This document shows, one piece after another, positions 1-9,313 of a DNA stretch of 64,000 nucleotides (the stretch's first letter is position 1; each line of letters begins with the position of its first letter). This DNA comes from Brevundimonas sp. (GTDB taxonomy: Bacteria > Pseudomonadota > Alphaproteobacteria > Caulobacterales > Caulobacteraceae), in contig NZ_JAIXTC010000008.1 of the NCBI RefSeq assembly GCF_027484365.1, forward strand, positions 28,465-92,464, given 5' to 3'. The translations under genes were made by a program, and so were the position numbers. The notes under the pieces were generated by a model, which was not told the origin of the DNA, searched no databases, and was given only the letters and a program-made list of their open reading frames with translations.

Positions 1-1029
1 GTCGAGGCGGCGGACGTCAGCTGGACCCGCGGTGCCCGGTTCAATGATCGTCAGCGGACCGCGACGCCCGGGGCTGCCGACCTGGAGTTCACGGGCGTCA
101 TCAACCGCTCGATCGGTCTTGCCTTGGCGACCGCCGCGGGTCTGGACATGACGTCGCTGGTGGGTTTCGCGAGCGGAGACTTCAAGGCCTTCGCCCTCGA
201 CGGCGTGACCCTGTCGGTCGCCAACGAGGAATCCATCGACACCCTGACCACGCACAACCTGCTTGCCAGGATTCCGGGCACGGAGCGTCCGGACGAGACC
301 ATCATCTATTCGGCCCACTGGGATCACGTCGGCGTCGGCGCGGACCACGTCAGCCCGGTCTCGACGACCGAGGACAACATCTACAACGGCGCCTGGGACA
401 ACGCCTCGGGCACGGCCGGCATCGTGGAGATGGCGCGTCAGATCAAGGCCGCGCCGCCGCCCGAGCGCACCATTGTCTTCGCCCATATGGCGGCCGAGGA
501 GATGGGCCTGCTCGGCTCCTACGGCTACGCCGCCAACCCGGTCTATCCGCTGGAGACCACGGTCGCGGACATCAATATCGACATGCTGCCGCTGTCGGGA
601 CCGACCCGCGACGTGGCCATCTTCGGCAAGGGACAGAACACGCTGGAGGATGATCTGGCGGTGCTGGCGGCGGCCGAGGGTCGTGTGATCACCGACGATC
701 GACAGCCTGAGCAGGGCTTCTACACCCGCTCGGACCACTTCCCGTTCGTCCGCATGGGCGTGCCGGCCCTGATGACCTGGCACGGCGTGGACTGGGACGA
801 GGGCGGCGTGGAAGCCGGTCAGGCGGACTGGGACGCGAAGTTCGGCGCCAACTATCACAAGCCCTCGGACGAATGGTCGGCGGACTGGGATCTGCGTTCT
901 GCGGTCGAGAACCTGACCCTCCTGTATCGCCTGGGCCTGCAGCTGGCCAACGGCGACGAGTGGCCGACCTGGAAGCCGAACTCCGAGTTCGGCGCCCGCC
1001 GCGCTGCGAGCGATTCCGCGCGGCAATAG
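1..1029 (+). CDS. M28 family metallopeptidase, C-terminal part (5' end outside window)
   Basis: The frame is open from base 1, so the gene begins upstream and only the C-terminal 342 residues are present. The family is zinc aminopeptidases, usually exported. Visible motifs are SAHWDHVG (first metal-binding His/Asp), NGAWDNASG (bridging Asp region), AAEEMGLLGS (catalytic Glu-Glu) and a late YHKPSDEW containing the final His ligand. The order and spacing fit peptidase family M28. The signal peptide and any PA domain would lie before the window. A perfect hairpin follows the stop codon. Confidence 0.9.
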   Translation, partial: VEAADVSWTRGARFNDRQRTATPGAADLEFTGVINRSIGLALATAAGLDMTSLVGFASGDFKAFALDGVTLSVANEESIDTLTTHNLLARIPGTERPDETIIYSAHWDHVGVGADHVSPVSTTEDNIYNGAWDNASGTAGIVEMARQIKAAPPPERTIVFAHMAAEEMGLLGSYGYAANPVYPLETTVADINIDMLPLSGPTRDVAIFGKGQNTLEDDLAVLAAAEGRVITDDRQPEQGFYTRSDHFPFVRMGVPALMTWHGVDWDEGGVEAGQADWDAKFGANYHKPSDEWSADWDLRSAVENLTLLYRLGLQLANGDEWPTWKPNSEFGARRAASDSARQ

Positions 1030-1037
1030 GCAGAAGC

Positions 1038-1070
1038 CCGTCATCCCCGGACCGGATCCGGGGATGACGG
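1038..1070. repeat. Perfect extragenic palindrome, possible terminator
   Basis: A 14-base arm at 1038-1051 (CCGTCATCCCCGGA) pairs perfectly with 1057-1070 across a 5-base loop. It lies 9 bases after the M28 stop. There is no T-tract, so it may be a dispersed palindromic element, a rho-independent-like stabiliser, or both. Confidence 0.7.
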
Positions 1071-1107
1071 CCCTGAACCTTGACCGGGGCTCGGGCGTTG
1101 AAGGGCC

Positions 1108-1605
1108 ATGACCTTCGGTTTTCGCTCCGTCGCTCCTGCGCTTCTTGTTGTCGGTCTGGCAGGCTGCGGAGACAACGGCCCGGTCAATCCGCCGACGAAA
1201 CCGGCGGCTGCGGTGACGGTGGAGGATCCGTCCGCGCCGCCCGCGCGCGGTCAGACCTCGATGCTGCCTGGCCGGGGCGCCACAAGCTTCGTCGGGCGCT
1301 GGGCGGCGGACGTCAGCTGGTGCGCGACGCCGCAGGGCGAGCGCCGGCCGATCGAACTCACCGCGACCCGTTTCGAGGGCTATGAAAACAGCTGCGGGAT
1401 CGCGGCGATCGACGAGGTCGCAGACGGCTATGTCGCGACCCTGGCCTGCGCGTCCGAAGGCAGGGCGCACAGCGAGCGACTGCGGTTTCAGGTCACCGGG
1501 GACGTGATGCGCCTGACCTATCTGGATCGGGCCGGCGATCCGGTGGTTCTGCACAAATGCACAACGCTGACCGACACGGCGACGACGCCGGCGGTCGCGC
1601 CCTGA
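1108..1605 (+). CDS. Putative lipoprotein, unknown function
   Basis: A 165-residue protein with a short signal peptide ending in a lipobox (VGLAGC, Cys about residue 21), so it is probably membrane-anchored in the periplasm. A Pro-rich linker follows. The compact C-terminal part has several cysteines and a pattern (VGRWAADVSWC, then RFEGYENSCG) seen in small secreted proteins that I cannot assign to a named family. It stands alone between the M28 peptidase and a small secreted protein. Confidence 0.75.
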   Translation: MTFGFRSVAPALLVVGLAGCGDNGPVNPPTKPAAAVTVEDPSAPPARGQTSMLPGRGATSFVGRWAADVSWCATPQGERRPIELTATRFEGYENSCGIAAIDEVADGYVATLACASEGRAHSERLRFQVTGDVMRLTYLDRAGDPVVLHKCTTLTDTATTPAVAP

Positions 1606-1768
1606 AGACGTTCAGGGGGGCCGGTCACGCCGGCCATGGGCTCGTCTCTGTCATCGTTTCGTGATTGACGCCTTTCTGACCCCATGGAAGCGTGACCATA
1701 AGCCCGCGATCGGCGTCTGGCCGAACGAGCGACCGCCGTGACCCAAGCCCCCTTGCCAGGAGATGCCG

Positions 1769-2170
1769 ATGCCCGCCCGCCTCGCCTCGTTCGTCGCCGT
1801 TCTGGCCCTGTCGATCCATGGTCCGGTCATGGCCCAGTCCGCCTATGTCTGGGAGGAGCTCGGTTCGGACGACGGCATGACCATCAGCTACAATCCGCTG
1901 ACCGTCCGGCACACCAGCGGGCGCGTCACCTTCCTCGAGAAGGTCAGCTATAGCACGCCTCAGCCGCTCGGGGATGGCGTGAGCCAAGGGTACTATACCG
2001 TCGACATCACGATCGACTGCGCGGCGAACACCTACCAGCATGCGAACTATACGGCCTACACGGCCGAGGGGACGGTCATTCCAGGGGCGGCCGATTCGAC
2101 GCCGGCCGGCATGAACCCGATCGCCCCGGGCGGCGCGCCGTCCGCGTTCAAGGCCAAATTCTGCACCTGA
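1769..2170 (+). CDS. Small secreted protein, adhesin-E-like
   Basis: A 133-residue protein with a Sec signal peptide ending near VMAQS. The start at 1769 is preferred over the ATG at 1763 because AGGAG (1758-1762) then sits 6 bases upstream instead of touching the start codon. The mature part (YVWEELGSDDGMTISYN, then YYTVDITIDCAANTYQ) resembles the small surface-adhesin E type domain, with two cysteines that could form a disulfide. Family assignment is tentative; a periplasmic or surface location is likely. Confidence 0.7.
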   Translation: MPARLASFVAVLALSIHGPVMAQSAYVWEELGSDDGMTISYNPLTVRHTSGRVTFLEKVSYSTPQPLGDGVSQGYYTVDITIDCAANTYQHANYTAYTAEGTVIPGAADSTPAGMNPIAPGGAPSAFKAKFCT

Positions 2171-2191
2171 ACCCGGCGCGACGGGCCCTGA

Positions 2192-3034
2192 TCAGCGCTC
2201 ATCTCCGGGTTTGACCGGGCAGACGCGCCGCGAGCCGGTCTGGCGGAAGGGCGACAGCCTCAGCTTGGATTCATGGTCGGCCGGCCCCGGCTTTCCGTCG
2301 GGATGCAGACCGCGATAGTAGAGCTTCTGCCACTGATCGGCGGGGGCGGAGGGCTTGGTCTTCTTCACCCACTCCTGGAACTCCCGGCGCGCCACGGCCC
2401 AGGCATCGAAGGTCTTCAGAAGCTCCGGCTGGTCCTCCATCGGACGGAGCTCGGGTTTGACCCGGTCGACGACCCCGCGCGGTGTCGGGAAGAAGTGGCA
2501 GAAGGGCTCGTTCTCCTCAAACCGGATCCAGACGTCGGGCCGGGTGAAGCGCCAGTTCATGGTGAAGGTGTAGGGCGACCAGTCCGTCTCGATCACACCG
2601 CCCAGGGGGGCGATGCCGTCCTTGATCCCGTTGGGCGGGCCGCCGACCCACAGGTTCCAGCCCTCCGACGTGCGCATGATGCCGTCGACGTGGAAGGTGA
2701 TGGTGCCGCTGCCGAACAGGGAATGGGGCGCCGAGTTCCTGTCGGCGCCTTCGTCCAGGACGATCTCGACGGAACGGGCGTCGGTCCCGCCGTTCCAGCG
2801 AGCGGAGAAGCCGCACGGGCTCAGAACCTCCCAGCCGTGGCTGTTGGCGATGGCCAGAGGCAGGCACCGATAGGCGAAGCTCTCCGGCGTTTCCGTCATC
2901 CAGCCCCGTTTGGCCGAGGCCGGCGCGATGCGTGGGGCCCAGCCGTTGCGGACATAGCAGACCAGTTCGGTGTCGGCCGCCCGGACCGGGACGGCCCGAG
3001 GCCGCACCGGCGCAGAACCCTTCAATCGCTTCAT
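2192..3034 (-). CDS. DUF6065 family protein
   Basis: A 280-residue soluble protein without a signal peptide. It has many aromatic residues (NGWAPRIAPASAKRGWM, FTMNWRFTRPDVWIRFE, FCHFFPTPRG), matching the DUF6065 proteins found in proteobacteria, which have no established function. Conserved features are the WM..TPE..AYRCLPL segment near the N-terminus and the CGF.A.WNGG segment about residue 95. It reads in the same direction as ychF but is preceded by a 58-base gap, so an independent unit is possible. Confidence 0.7.
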   Translation of the reverse strand: MKRLKGSAPVRPRAVPVRAADTELVCYVRNGWAPRIAPASAKRGWMTETPESFAYRCLPLAIANSHGWEVLSPCGFSARWNGGTDARSVEIVLDEGADRNSAPHSLFGSGTITFHVDGIMRTSEGWNLWVGGPPNGIKDGIAPLGGVIETDWSPYTFTMNWRFTRPDVWIRFEENEPFCHFFPTPRGVVDRVKPELRPMEDQPELLKTFDAWAVARREFQEWVKKTKPSAPADQWQKLYYRGLHPDGKPGPADHESKLRLSPFRQTGSRRVCPVKPGDER

Positions 3035-3092
3035 GATCTCACGCCCTCCGCCGCACGCCGCGCGGGCCTTATGCCATGAGCGGAGGCCCGCG

Positions 3093-4187
3093 TCAGTTGA
3101 ACAGGAAGTTCATCACGTCGCCGTCCTTGACGACATAGGCCTTGCCCTCGGCGCGCAGCTTGCCGGCCTCGCGGGCCTTGGCCTCGCCCTTGAAGGCCAC
3201 ATAGTCGTCGAAGGCGATGGTCTCGGCCCGGATGAAGCCCTTCTCGAAGTCGGTGTGGATGACGCCAGCCGCCTGGGGCGCAGTGTCGCCGACATGGATG
3301 GTCCAGGCGCGGGCCTCCTTGGGTCCGACGGTGAAGTAGGACTGCAGGCCCAGCAGCGAATAGGCCTCGCGGATCAGACGGTTCAGGCCGGGCTCGGCCA
3401 GGCCGAGGCTTTCCAGGAACTCGGCCTGTTCGGCGGGGTCGAGCACGGCCAGCTCGGAGTCGATCTTGGCCGAGATGACGACCGAATTGGCATTATCCTC
3501 GGCGGCGCGCTTTGCGACCAGGTCGGACAGTTCGTTGCCCTTGTCGGCCGAGCCCTCGTCGACGTTCGAGACGTACAGAGCCGGCAGGGAAGTCAGCAGC
3601 TGGAGCATGTGCCAGGCCTTCTCGTCCTCCTTCGACACCTCGACGACGCGGGCGGGCTTGCCGGCGCGCAGCGGGGTCAGGGCCATGTTGATCAGGCGCA
3701 GCGTCTGCTGGGCGTCCTTGTCGCCGCCCTTGGCCTTCTTCTCGACGTTGACGACGCGCTTCTCGAGGCTTTCGAGGTCGGCCAGCATCAGTTCGGTCTC
3801 GATGATCTCGAGATCGCTGATCGGGTCGATGCGGTTCTCGACATGGGTGATGTCGTCATCGACGAAGCAGCGGGCGACGAAGGCGATGGCGTCGCAGTCG
3901 CGGATATTGGCCAGGAACTGGTTGCCAAGGCCTTCGCCCTTGGACGCGCCGCGCACAAGGCCTGCGATGTCCACGAAGGTGATGCGCGAGGGGATGATCT
4001 CCTTCGAGCCCGCGATCTCGGCCAGGGCCTCCAGGCGCGGTTCCGGCACGGCCACGTCGCCGGTGTTCGGCTCGATCGTGCAGAACGGATAGTTGGCCGC
4101 CTGGGCCGCCGCCGTCTTGGTCAGGGCGTTGAACAGGGTGGACTTGCCGACATTGGGCAGGCCGACGATCGCGACTTTCAGAGCCAT
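3093..4187 (-). CDS. ychF: Redox-regulated ATPase YchF (Obg-like ATPase 1)
   Basis: A 364-residue P-loop NTPase of the Obg/TRAFAC class that binds ATP rather than GTP and associates with ribosomes; in other bacteria it is linked to stress and translation regulation. The P-loop GLPNVGKST is at residues 8-16, switch II DIAGLVRGASKGEGLGN at about 74-90, the NVDE recognition motif is around residue 200, and a C-terminal TGS domain contains AWTIHVGDTAPQAAGVIH. Length is typical for the family. Confidence 0.97.
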   Translation of the reverse strand: MALKVAIVGLPNVGKSTLFNALTKTAAAQAANYPFCTIEPNTGDVAVPEPRLEALAEIAGSKEIIPSRITFVDIAGLVRGASKGEGLGNQFLANIRDCDAIAFVARCFVDDDITHVENRIDPISDLEIIETELMLADLESLEKRVVNVEKKAKGGDKDAQQTLRLINMALTPLRAGKPARVVEVSKEDEKAWHMLQLLTSLPALYVSNVDEGSADKGNELSDLVAKRAAEDNANSVVISAKIDSELAVLDPAEQAEFLESLGLAEPGLNRLIREAYSLLGLQSYFTVGPKEARAWTIHVGDTAPQAAGVIHTDFEKGFIRAETIAFDDYVAFKGEAKAREAGKLRAEGKAYVVKDGDVMNFLFN

Positions 4188-4262
4188 GGTATTCCTCGTG
4201 AGGGGCGAGCCTTTAGCGGGTTCGAACCCGTTTGTCAGGCTCGTCGCGCACGCGGCCGCAGC

Positions 4263-4739
4263 TCAGTGACCCGTGTGGGCCGCGGCGACCGCAGGCTGGC
4301 CCACCGTGGCCGTGACCTCGACCGGGGCGGCCGTGGCGAAGGTCAGGGTCAGGGACACGGTGTCGCCGGTCTTGAGCGGCTCTGTGACGCCCATCAGCAT
4401 GATGTGGTTGCCGCCGGGCGCAAGGGCCACGGACTCGCCGGCGGGCAGGGGCAGACCGTCCTCGAGCTCCCGCATCATCATCATATTGCTCTCCATCCGC
4501 ATCTCGTGGACCTGGGCGAGGGCGGAGGCGGGTGAGGCGACGGACACCAGGGTGTCGGCGGCGGGCGCCGTCAGGGTCAGGTAGCAGCCGGTCACCTGAC
4601 GGCCGGTGGGCGTCGGGCGGCAGATCGCCCCGGTGACGGCCACCGGTCCGGCGGCCTCCGACTTTCCGGACGAGGCGGGCTGGCCGCAGGCGACGAGGGC
4701 CAGCAAGGGCAGGGCGGTGAAGAGGGGCAGGGCTTTCAT
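4263..4739 (-). CDS. PCuAC-type periplasmic copper chaperone (lipoprotein)
   Basis: A 158-residue protein with a signal peptide and lipobox (LALVAC). The copper-binding stretch has HEMRMESNMMMM followed by NHIMLMG, close to the family pattern of His/Met, a spaced Met, and HxM, although the spacing to HxM appears one residue longer than the classic motif. Such proteins carry Cu(I) in the periplasm, often to cytochrome oxidase. It is the last gene of a minus-strand cluster with a PepSY protein, a TonB receptor and a DUF2946 protein, which supports a role in copper acquisition. Confidence 0.88.
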   Translation of the reverse strand: MKALPLFTALPLLALVACGQPASSGKSEAAGPVAVTGAICRPTPTGRQVTGCYLTLTAPAADTLVSVASPASALAQVHEMRMESNMMMMRELEDGLPLPAGESVALAPGGNHIMLMGVTEPLKTGDTVSLTLTFATAAPVEVTATVGQPAVAAAHTGH

Positions 4740-4750
4740 GGTTGGACCTT

Positions 4751-6112
4751 TCAGGCGGAGGCGGTGGAGGCGAGGCGACGCAGACGCGCGACCAGCCGGT
4801 CCAGGGCGACAGCGGCGATCAGGCTGAGGCCAGTGAGGGGATACAGGATCGCGAGCGGCAGGACGATGGCCAGGACTGCGACCCTGGCGCGCGGCCCGGG
4901 CGGGGCGACGGGGGCGGCCAGACGCCCCTTCGGACGGCGCTTCCACCACATCACGATGGCGCTGACGCCCAGCAGCCAGACGGCGATGCAGCCGCCGAGC
5001 ATGACATAGCGGTTCAGCCAGCCGTACTGCCGGCCCTCGTGCACGGCGATGCCCCATTCGAAGGCCTTGGCACCGATCCCGAATTGACCGTAGCGGACGT
5101 CGGCCTGGACCGACCCAGTGGCCGCTTCGACATAGAGGATGCGGGTGTCCTCAACCCGCTGGACGACGCGGGCGGCCGTATAGGCCAGCGTCGGATCCGT
5201 CGGGATCGAGACCGTATAGGGGCGGGCCAGTCCCTGGGCCTCGGCGGAGGCGACGACGGCGGACAGCCCTCCGGAGCGCCCGGCGTCGGGCGTGGGCATG
5301 ACCATCCCCTCCATCGTCCAGCCGACGCCGACCGGGGCGTCCTGATGCTCCGCATGGGCGAAGGGGCTTGCTGCGGCAGGGGGCTTGGGACGACCCAGGC
5401 CGTGATCCTTGACGTAGTCCATGTACCGGTCGCCCCAGAAGGCGGACCAGGGCATGCCGGTGACAGCGAGGAAGGCTATGACCGCCCCGGCGCAAAGCCC
5501 CGTCACCGCGTGCAGGTCCCTCCAGAAGGGACGCCGGCTCGCGTCGGCCGACGTGATGCTGACGACGCCGACGTTCCGGCCCCGCGGCCACCACAGGAAC
5601 ACCCCCGTGGCGACGAGGATCATCGCCCAGCCCGCGACGATCTCCACGATGTAGTTGGCCCAGCTTCCGAGCAGGATCAGGCTGTGCAGCCGTTTCACCG
5701 TCTCCATGACGCCGCCGAAGGACGTCGTGCCGATCAGGCGGGCGTCGTGGGGATCGACGAAGGCGGTGCGCTTGTCGCCGTCCGGCAGGGTGACGGTCAG
5801 GCGGACGGCCTCGTCGGCACGGGCCGGCAGCAGGACGTTGGCGACCTTGCCGCCCGTGCCGGCCTCGGCGGCGGCGACCCAACGATCGGGCGAGGCGGTC
5901 TGCGCCCGGGCCTCGACCTGCGACAGGCTGCGATAGGCGAGGCCGTCGATCTCGGTCTTGAACAGATACAGGCCGCCGGTGAGGGCCATCAGCATCAGGA
6001 ACGGCATAACCAGCAGCCCGGCGTAGAAATGCCAGCGCCAGACCGTGCGGTAGGCCCCCGAGAGGAGGCCGGGAGCGGCCGAAGCCGCTCCCGGGGTATC
6101 GATGCCGGACAT
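4751..6112 (-). CDS. PepSY-associated TM domain protein
   Basis: A 453-residue integral membrane protein of the PiuB/PepSY type. The first TM helix (FYAGLLVMPFLMLMALTGGLYLF) is followed by a PepSY periplasmic domain. Further TM segments lie near residues 185-205 and 235-255, with one more near the C-terminus (MLGGCIAVWLLGVSAIVMWW). These proteins commonly accompany TonB receptors for metal complexes and may reduce or transfer the metal. The start ATG overlaps the TGA of the TonB receptor by one base (TGATG), so the two are translationally coupled. Confidence 0.9.
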   Translation of the reverse strand: MSGIDTPGAASAAPGLLSGAYRTVWRWHFYAGLLVMPFLMLMALTGGLYLFKTEIDGLAYRSLSQVEARAQTASPDRWVAAAEAGTGGKVANVLLPARADEAVRLTVTLPDGDKRTAFVDPHDARLIGTTSFGGVMETVKRLHSLILLGSWANYIVEIVAGWAMILVATGVFLWWPRGRNVGVVSITSADASRRPFWRDLHAVTGLCAGAVIAFLAVTGMPWSAFWGDRYMDYVKDHGLGRPKPPAAASPFAHAEHQDAPVGVGWTMEGMVMPTPDAGRSGGLSAVVASAEAQGLARPYTVSIPTDPTLAYTAARVVQRVEDTRILYVEAATGSVQADVRYGQFGIGAKAFEWGIAVHEGRQYGWLNRYVMLGGCIAVWLLGVSAIVMWWKRRPKGRLAAPVAPPGPRARVAVLAIVLPLAILYPLTGLSLIAAVALDRLVARLRRLASTASA

Positions 6113-8178
6113 CACAGGGCGAACCGCAGGCCGACGAAGGCCGACACGCCCTCGCCCGGCCAGAAGACCGCGGTCGAGGCTGTACGGGCGTCCGTGACGG
6201 CGCTGAAGTTCGAAACATAACGCTCGTCCAGCAGGTTGCGCGCGTCGACGAACAGGCTGGCCCGCTCGTCGAGCTTGTAGCCGAGCCCGAGGTTCACGAC
6301 GGTGTAGCCGGGCACCTTCAGGGTGTTCATGTAGTCGACCCAGCTGTCCGACGGCGTCCATTCGACCGAGGGAGCGATGAACCAGCCGGCCGGATGGTCG
6401 TAGCGCAGCTCGGCCCGATAGACCTGCGGCGGGACCAGCGGCAGGTCGTTGTCGCCATAGACCTTGTCGCCTTCGAAGAAGAAGTCCGAATAGGTCCAGG
6501 TCTGGCGCAGTCGCCAGCCCGGGGCGAAGCGCCAGTCGAGACCGGCCTCGATCCCCTGGTGGATCGTCTTTCCGGCATTGAAGGTCGCCGCGGGGATGCC
6601 GAGCGCCGGATTGACGATGAAGGTCAGCAGTTCGTTCTCCAGCTCGGCGCGGTAGACGGCCACGTCCCACGAGAACTGCGCCGTGCGGCCGCGCAGGCCG
6701 GCCTCCCAGGTCCAGGCCTCCTGGGCCTCGACCGGGGCGAAACCGCCGACCGTGGGCGACAGGGAGCCGAAGTTCGGCGGTTCAATCGAACGGGTCACAT
6801 TGGCATAGGCCTGGGCGCCCGACGCGCTCTCCCACAGGATGCCGAGGCGCGGGGCGAACCAGTCGTAGTCCTTGCCGGTGGTGAGGTTGAAGGTCGTCCC
6901 GACCCCGGGCAGGGCGAAGCTCTGGTAGTCGCGCTCCGCCCGGCCCCAGGCGCCGCCGGCGACCAGGGCGAGCTGATCGGTCACGAACAGCCGGCCTTCT
7001 GCGAAGACGTCGAGCGCGCGGGCGTTCTGGCGGGCCTTGGCGGTTCGGGCACCGCTGGAGCCGCGCACATTGACGAACTGCTGGGCGTCCAGATCGCCGA
7101 CCCGGTACCAGACGCCGCCGAAGGCGTCGGCCCGCAGGCCGAACAGCTGTCCTTCCCAGTCCAGACGACCGAAGGCGCCGTAGTTCCGGCTCTGCTGGTC
7201 GATGACCTGGAAGATCGGGTGATGCAGGTCCTTCCAGGTGCCGTAGACGGCGCCCTCGAACAGCAGCCCGGGCGACAGCCGCCAGCGCGTGGACAAGGTC
7301 GTCCGGACCGAGGCGTAGTCGCGCTGGTAGTCGTTGGCGACGTTGGCGGCGGCCGCCATGACCGGCGTATTCAGGGCCTGGGCCAGGGTCAGGGAGCCCG
7401 GAATCTGCTGATGGATATAGGCACCCTGGACGATCAGCCGGGCCTCGCGATCCTCGCCGAAGGTGCGGCCGATGTTGGCGGTGATGTACTGCTGCTGACC
7501 GTCGGAGTGCTGGCGCCAGCCCTCGGCCGTCGCGCCGGTCACGCCGATGAAGCCGTCCCAGTCGCCGCGCACGCCGCCGACCTCGGCGTGCAGCCGACCC
7601 GTTCCCCAGGAGCCGAAGTCGGCGCGGAGGCTGGCTGTATGCTCCATGGTGCTGCCGTTCGGCGTGACCAGATTGACGGCCCCGCCCAGAAGGGCCCCGC
7701 CGAACCTCAGGGCATTGCCGCCCTTGTAGACCTCGGTGAACCGGGCCAGCAGGGGATCGACCATCTGGGAGTCGCCGAAGCCGTCGGCCTGATTGAATGG
7801 AATACCGTCCTGGGAGACGAACAGGCCGCGCAGGTGGCTGGAGTTGCCGATACCCGAGCCACGGATCGAGATCCGTGCATCGCCGCCCCACTTCTTCTGG
7901 GCAAAGACCCCCGGCACGTCGCGCAGGACGTCGGCCATATTGGGCGCATAGCGGTTTTCGAGGCTCTCCGCCGAGACGACGGCGACGGCGCCCGGGGTGC
8001 GCGACAGGCGGCGGCGGGCCTCGGCGACGACGGGCGGGTCTTCGGGATTGCGGGCCCCGGTGACGATGACCTCGCCGAGGTCCGTGGCCTGGTCTTGCTG
8101 GGCAGCCTGGGCGAAGGCGGGGGCGCTCGCGGCGGCGAGCAGCAGCGCCAGCGGCGCTGCGGTAGACTTGAACAACAT
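6112..8178 (-). CDS. TonB-dependent outer-membrane receptor (FecA-like)
   Basis: A 688-residue receptor with a signal peptide (ending APAFAQA), a TonB-box-like segment (LGEVIVTGARN), a plug domain (AVVSAESLENRY, NMADVLRDVPGVFAQ, IRGSG) and a beta-barrel ending in an aromatic-rich strand with terminal FAL. The substrate cannot be read from the sequence. The neighbours (DUF2946 upstream; PepSY and PCuAC downstream) favour a copper or iron complex over a siderophore-only role. Confidence 0.93.
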   Translation of the reverse strand: MLFKSTAAPLALLLAAASAPAFAQAAQQDQATDLGEVIVTGARNPEDPPVVAEARRRLSRTPGAVAVVSAESLENRYAPNMADVLRDVPGVFAQKKWGGDARISIRGSGIGNSSHLRGLFVSQDGIPFNQADGFGDSQMVDPLLARFTEVYKGGNALRFGGALLGGAVNLVTPNGSTMEHTASLRADFGSWGTGRLHAEVGGVRGDWDGFIGVTGATAEGWRQHSDGQQQYITANIGRTFGEDREARLIVQGAYIHQQIPGSLTLAQALNTPVMAAAANVANDYQRDYASVRTTLSTRWRLSPGLLFEGAVYGTWKDLHHPIFQVIDQQSRNYGAFGRLDWEGQLFGLRADAFGGVWYRVGDLDAQQFVNVRGSSGARTAKARQNARALDVFAEGRLFVTDQLALVAGGAWGRAERDYQSFALPGVGTTFNLTTGKDYDWFAPRLGILWESASGAQAYANVTRSIEPPNFGSLSPTVGGFAPVEAQEAWTWEAGLRGRTAQFSWDVAVYRAELENELLTFIVNPALGIPAATFNAGKTIHQGIEAGLDWRFAPGWRLRQTWTYSDFFFEGDKVYGDNDLPLVPPQVYRAELRYDHPAGWFIAPSVEWTPSDSWVDYMNTLKVPGYTVVNLGLGYKLDERASLFVDARNLLDERYVSNFSAVTDARTASTAVFWPGEGVSAFVGLRFAL

Positions 8179-8249
8179 GGGATTTCCTGAATCAGGGACA
8201 GGCGAACGCGCTGCCGGTCAGGCGCGCGTGGCGAAAACGTCGGTCTGGT

Positions 8250-8609
8250 TCAGGCTTGGGGCGGGGCGGTCGAAGGCGGCCGCGGCGGGCCGCGCGCGGG
8301 CGGGGGTGCGGCTTCGTGCCGGGTGACGAAGACCGAGGCCGGCTGGACCGCCGCGCCACGCAGGGGAGTCAGTCGCGGCGGGTCGGGGAGGGCGGCCGCG
8401 AAGGCGAGGACGCAGGCGGCGCATTTGACCCCGGCCATGCCCTTGCCCGAGCCCTGTTCGCCGTCGACGCCGATGGCGATCGTCTGCGGCCCCTCGGTCG
8501 AGCAGATGACCATGGGGTGGCCGGGCGTCGAGGCCGCCAGGGCCGCGAACGGCATCAGGCTTCCGAACACGATGGCGAACGTCGCGGCCAGGAAGGCCAG
8601 CGAACGCAT
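8250..8609 (-). CDS. DUF2946 family protein
   Basis: A 119-residue protein with an N-terminal hydrophobic signal or TM segment, an ICSTEG motif, and a KCAACVLA cysteine pair; this arrangement is typical of DUF2946 proteins, which are repeatedly found beside copper-linked TonB receptors. The C-terminus is Pro/Ala-rich. It is first in the minus-strand cluster, 71 bases upstream of the receptor start. The start at 8609 gives the correct signal peptide; longer in-frame extensions overlap pth and look spurious. Confidence 0.8.
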   Translation of the reverse strand: MRSLAFLAATFAIVFGSLMPFAALAASTPGHPMVICSTEGPQTIAIGVDGEQGSGKGMAGVKCAACVLAFAAALPDPPRLTPLRGAAVQPASVFVTRHEAAPPPARGPPRPPSTAPPQA

Positions 8610-8683
8610 GGTGGACCAGGATTCGGCCTGAGGACGGGTCACGTCGGGTCGATAGCCGAGGCCGGGCTCACAGGGAAGCGCGG

Positions 8684-9298
8684 CTATTGGTCTTTGGCCG
8701 CCTGGGCCGCCTGGCGCGGGCTGAACTTCGGCGCGGGGGCCAGTCGCAGGACCTCGCCCTGGTAGCGTTCGTCCTCGCCCTTGACCGCAAAGGGCAGGGC
8801 GTCGGCACAGGCGTTCAGCAGGGCCTCCAGCCACGGCTGTTCGGCCTTGTGGAAGTCGCCGAGCACGTGCGGCATGACCAGTTGCGGCTCGCCGGGGTGG
8901 CCGATGCCCATGCGGGCCCGCCGGAAGTCGGCGCCCAGCTGGCTGATCAGGCTGCGCACGCCGTTCTGGCCCGCCGCCCCGCCGCCGGCCTTCATGCGGA
9001 ACCGGCCCGGGGCCAGGTCGATCTCGTCGTGGAAGACGATGATGTCCTTCGGCGGGATCTTGTAGAAGCGCGCAGCCTCGCCGACGGCGTTGCCCGAGTT
9101 GTTCATGAAGGTCTGTGGCTTCATCAGCAGGATCTTTCGACCCTCGATCTCGCCCTCGGAGATCACCGACTGGAACTTCGCCCGATCGGAGCCGAACCGC
9201 CACCGGCGCGCGATCTCGTCCACGGCCATGAAGCCGATGTTGTGGCGGTTCCTTTCATATTTGGCGCCCGGGTTGCCGAGGCCGGCGATGATGAGCAT
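8684..9298 (-). CDS. pth: Peptidyl-tRNA hydrolase
   Basis: A 204-residue cytosolic enzyme that releases tRNA from prematurely dissociated peptidyl-tRNA. The N-terminal GLGNPGAKYERNRHNIGF contains the catalytic His region, KPQTFMNNSG and FHDEIDLAPG are the other family signatures, and GIGHPG follows. The C-terminal extension is charged and Ala/Gln-rich. It lies downstream of rplY on the same strand, the usual alphaproteobacterial order, with a hairpin between them. Confidence 0.97.
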   Translation of the reverse strand: MLIIAGLGNPGAKYERNRHNIGFMAVDEIARRWRFGSDRAKFQSVISEGEIEGRKILLMKPQTFMNNSGNAVGEAARFYKIPPKDIIVFHDEIDLAPGRFRMKAGGGAAGQNGVRSLISQLGADFRRARMGIGHPGEPQLVMPHVLGDFHKAEQPWLEALLNACADALPFAVKGEDERYQGEVLRLAPAPKFSPRQAAQAAKDQ

Positions 9299-9313
9299 GG
9301 CGCTGTCCGGAAA

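Noticed and set aside
1038..1070. CRISPR-like repeat
   Set aside because: A single palindrome with no spaced copies; no CRISPR array or cas gene is seen anywhere in the window.
2273..3079. Long open frames antisense to the DUF6065, ychF, prs, recN, gyrA and ast genes
   Set aside because: High-GC DNA gives long chance frames opposite real genes; these lack family motifs and consist mostly of Arg, Gly and Pro runs.
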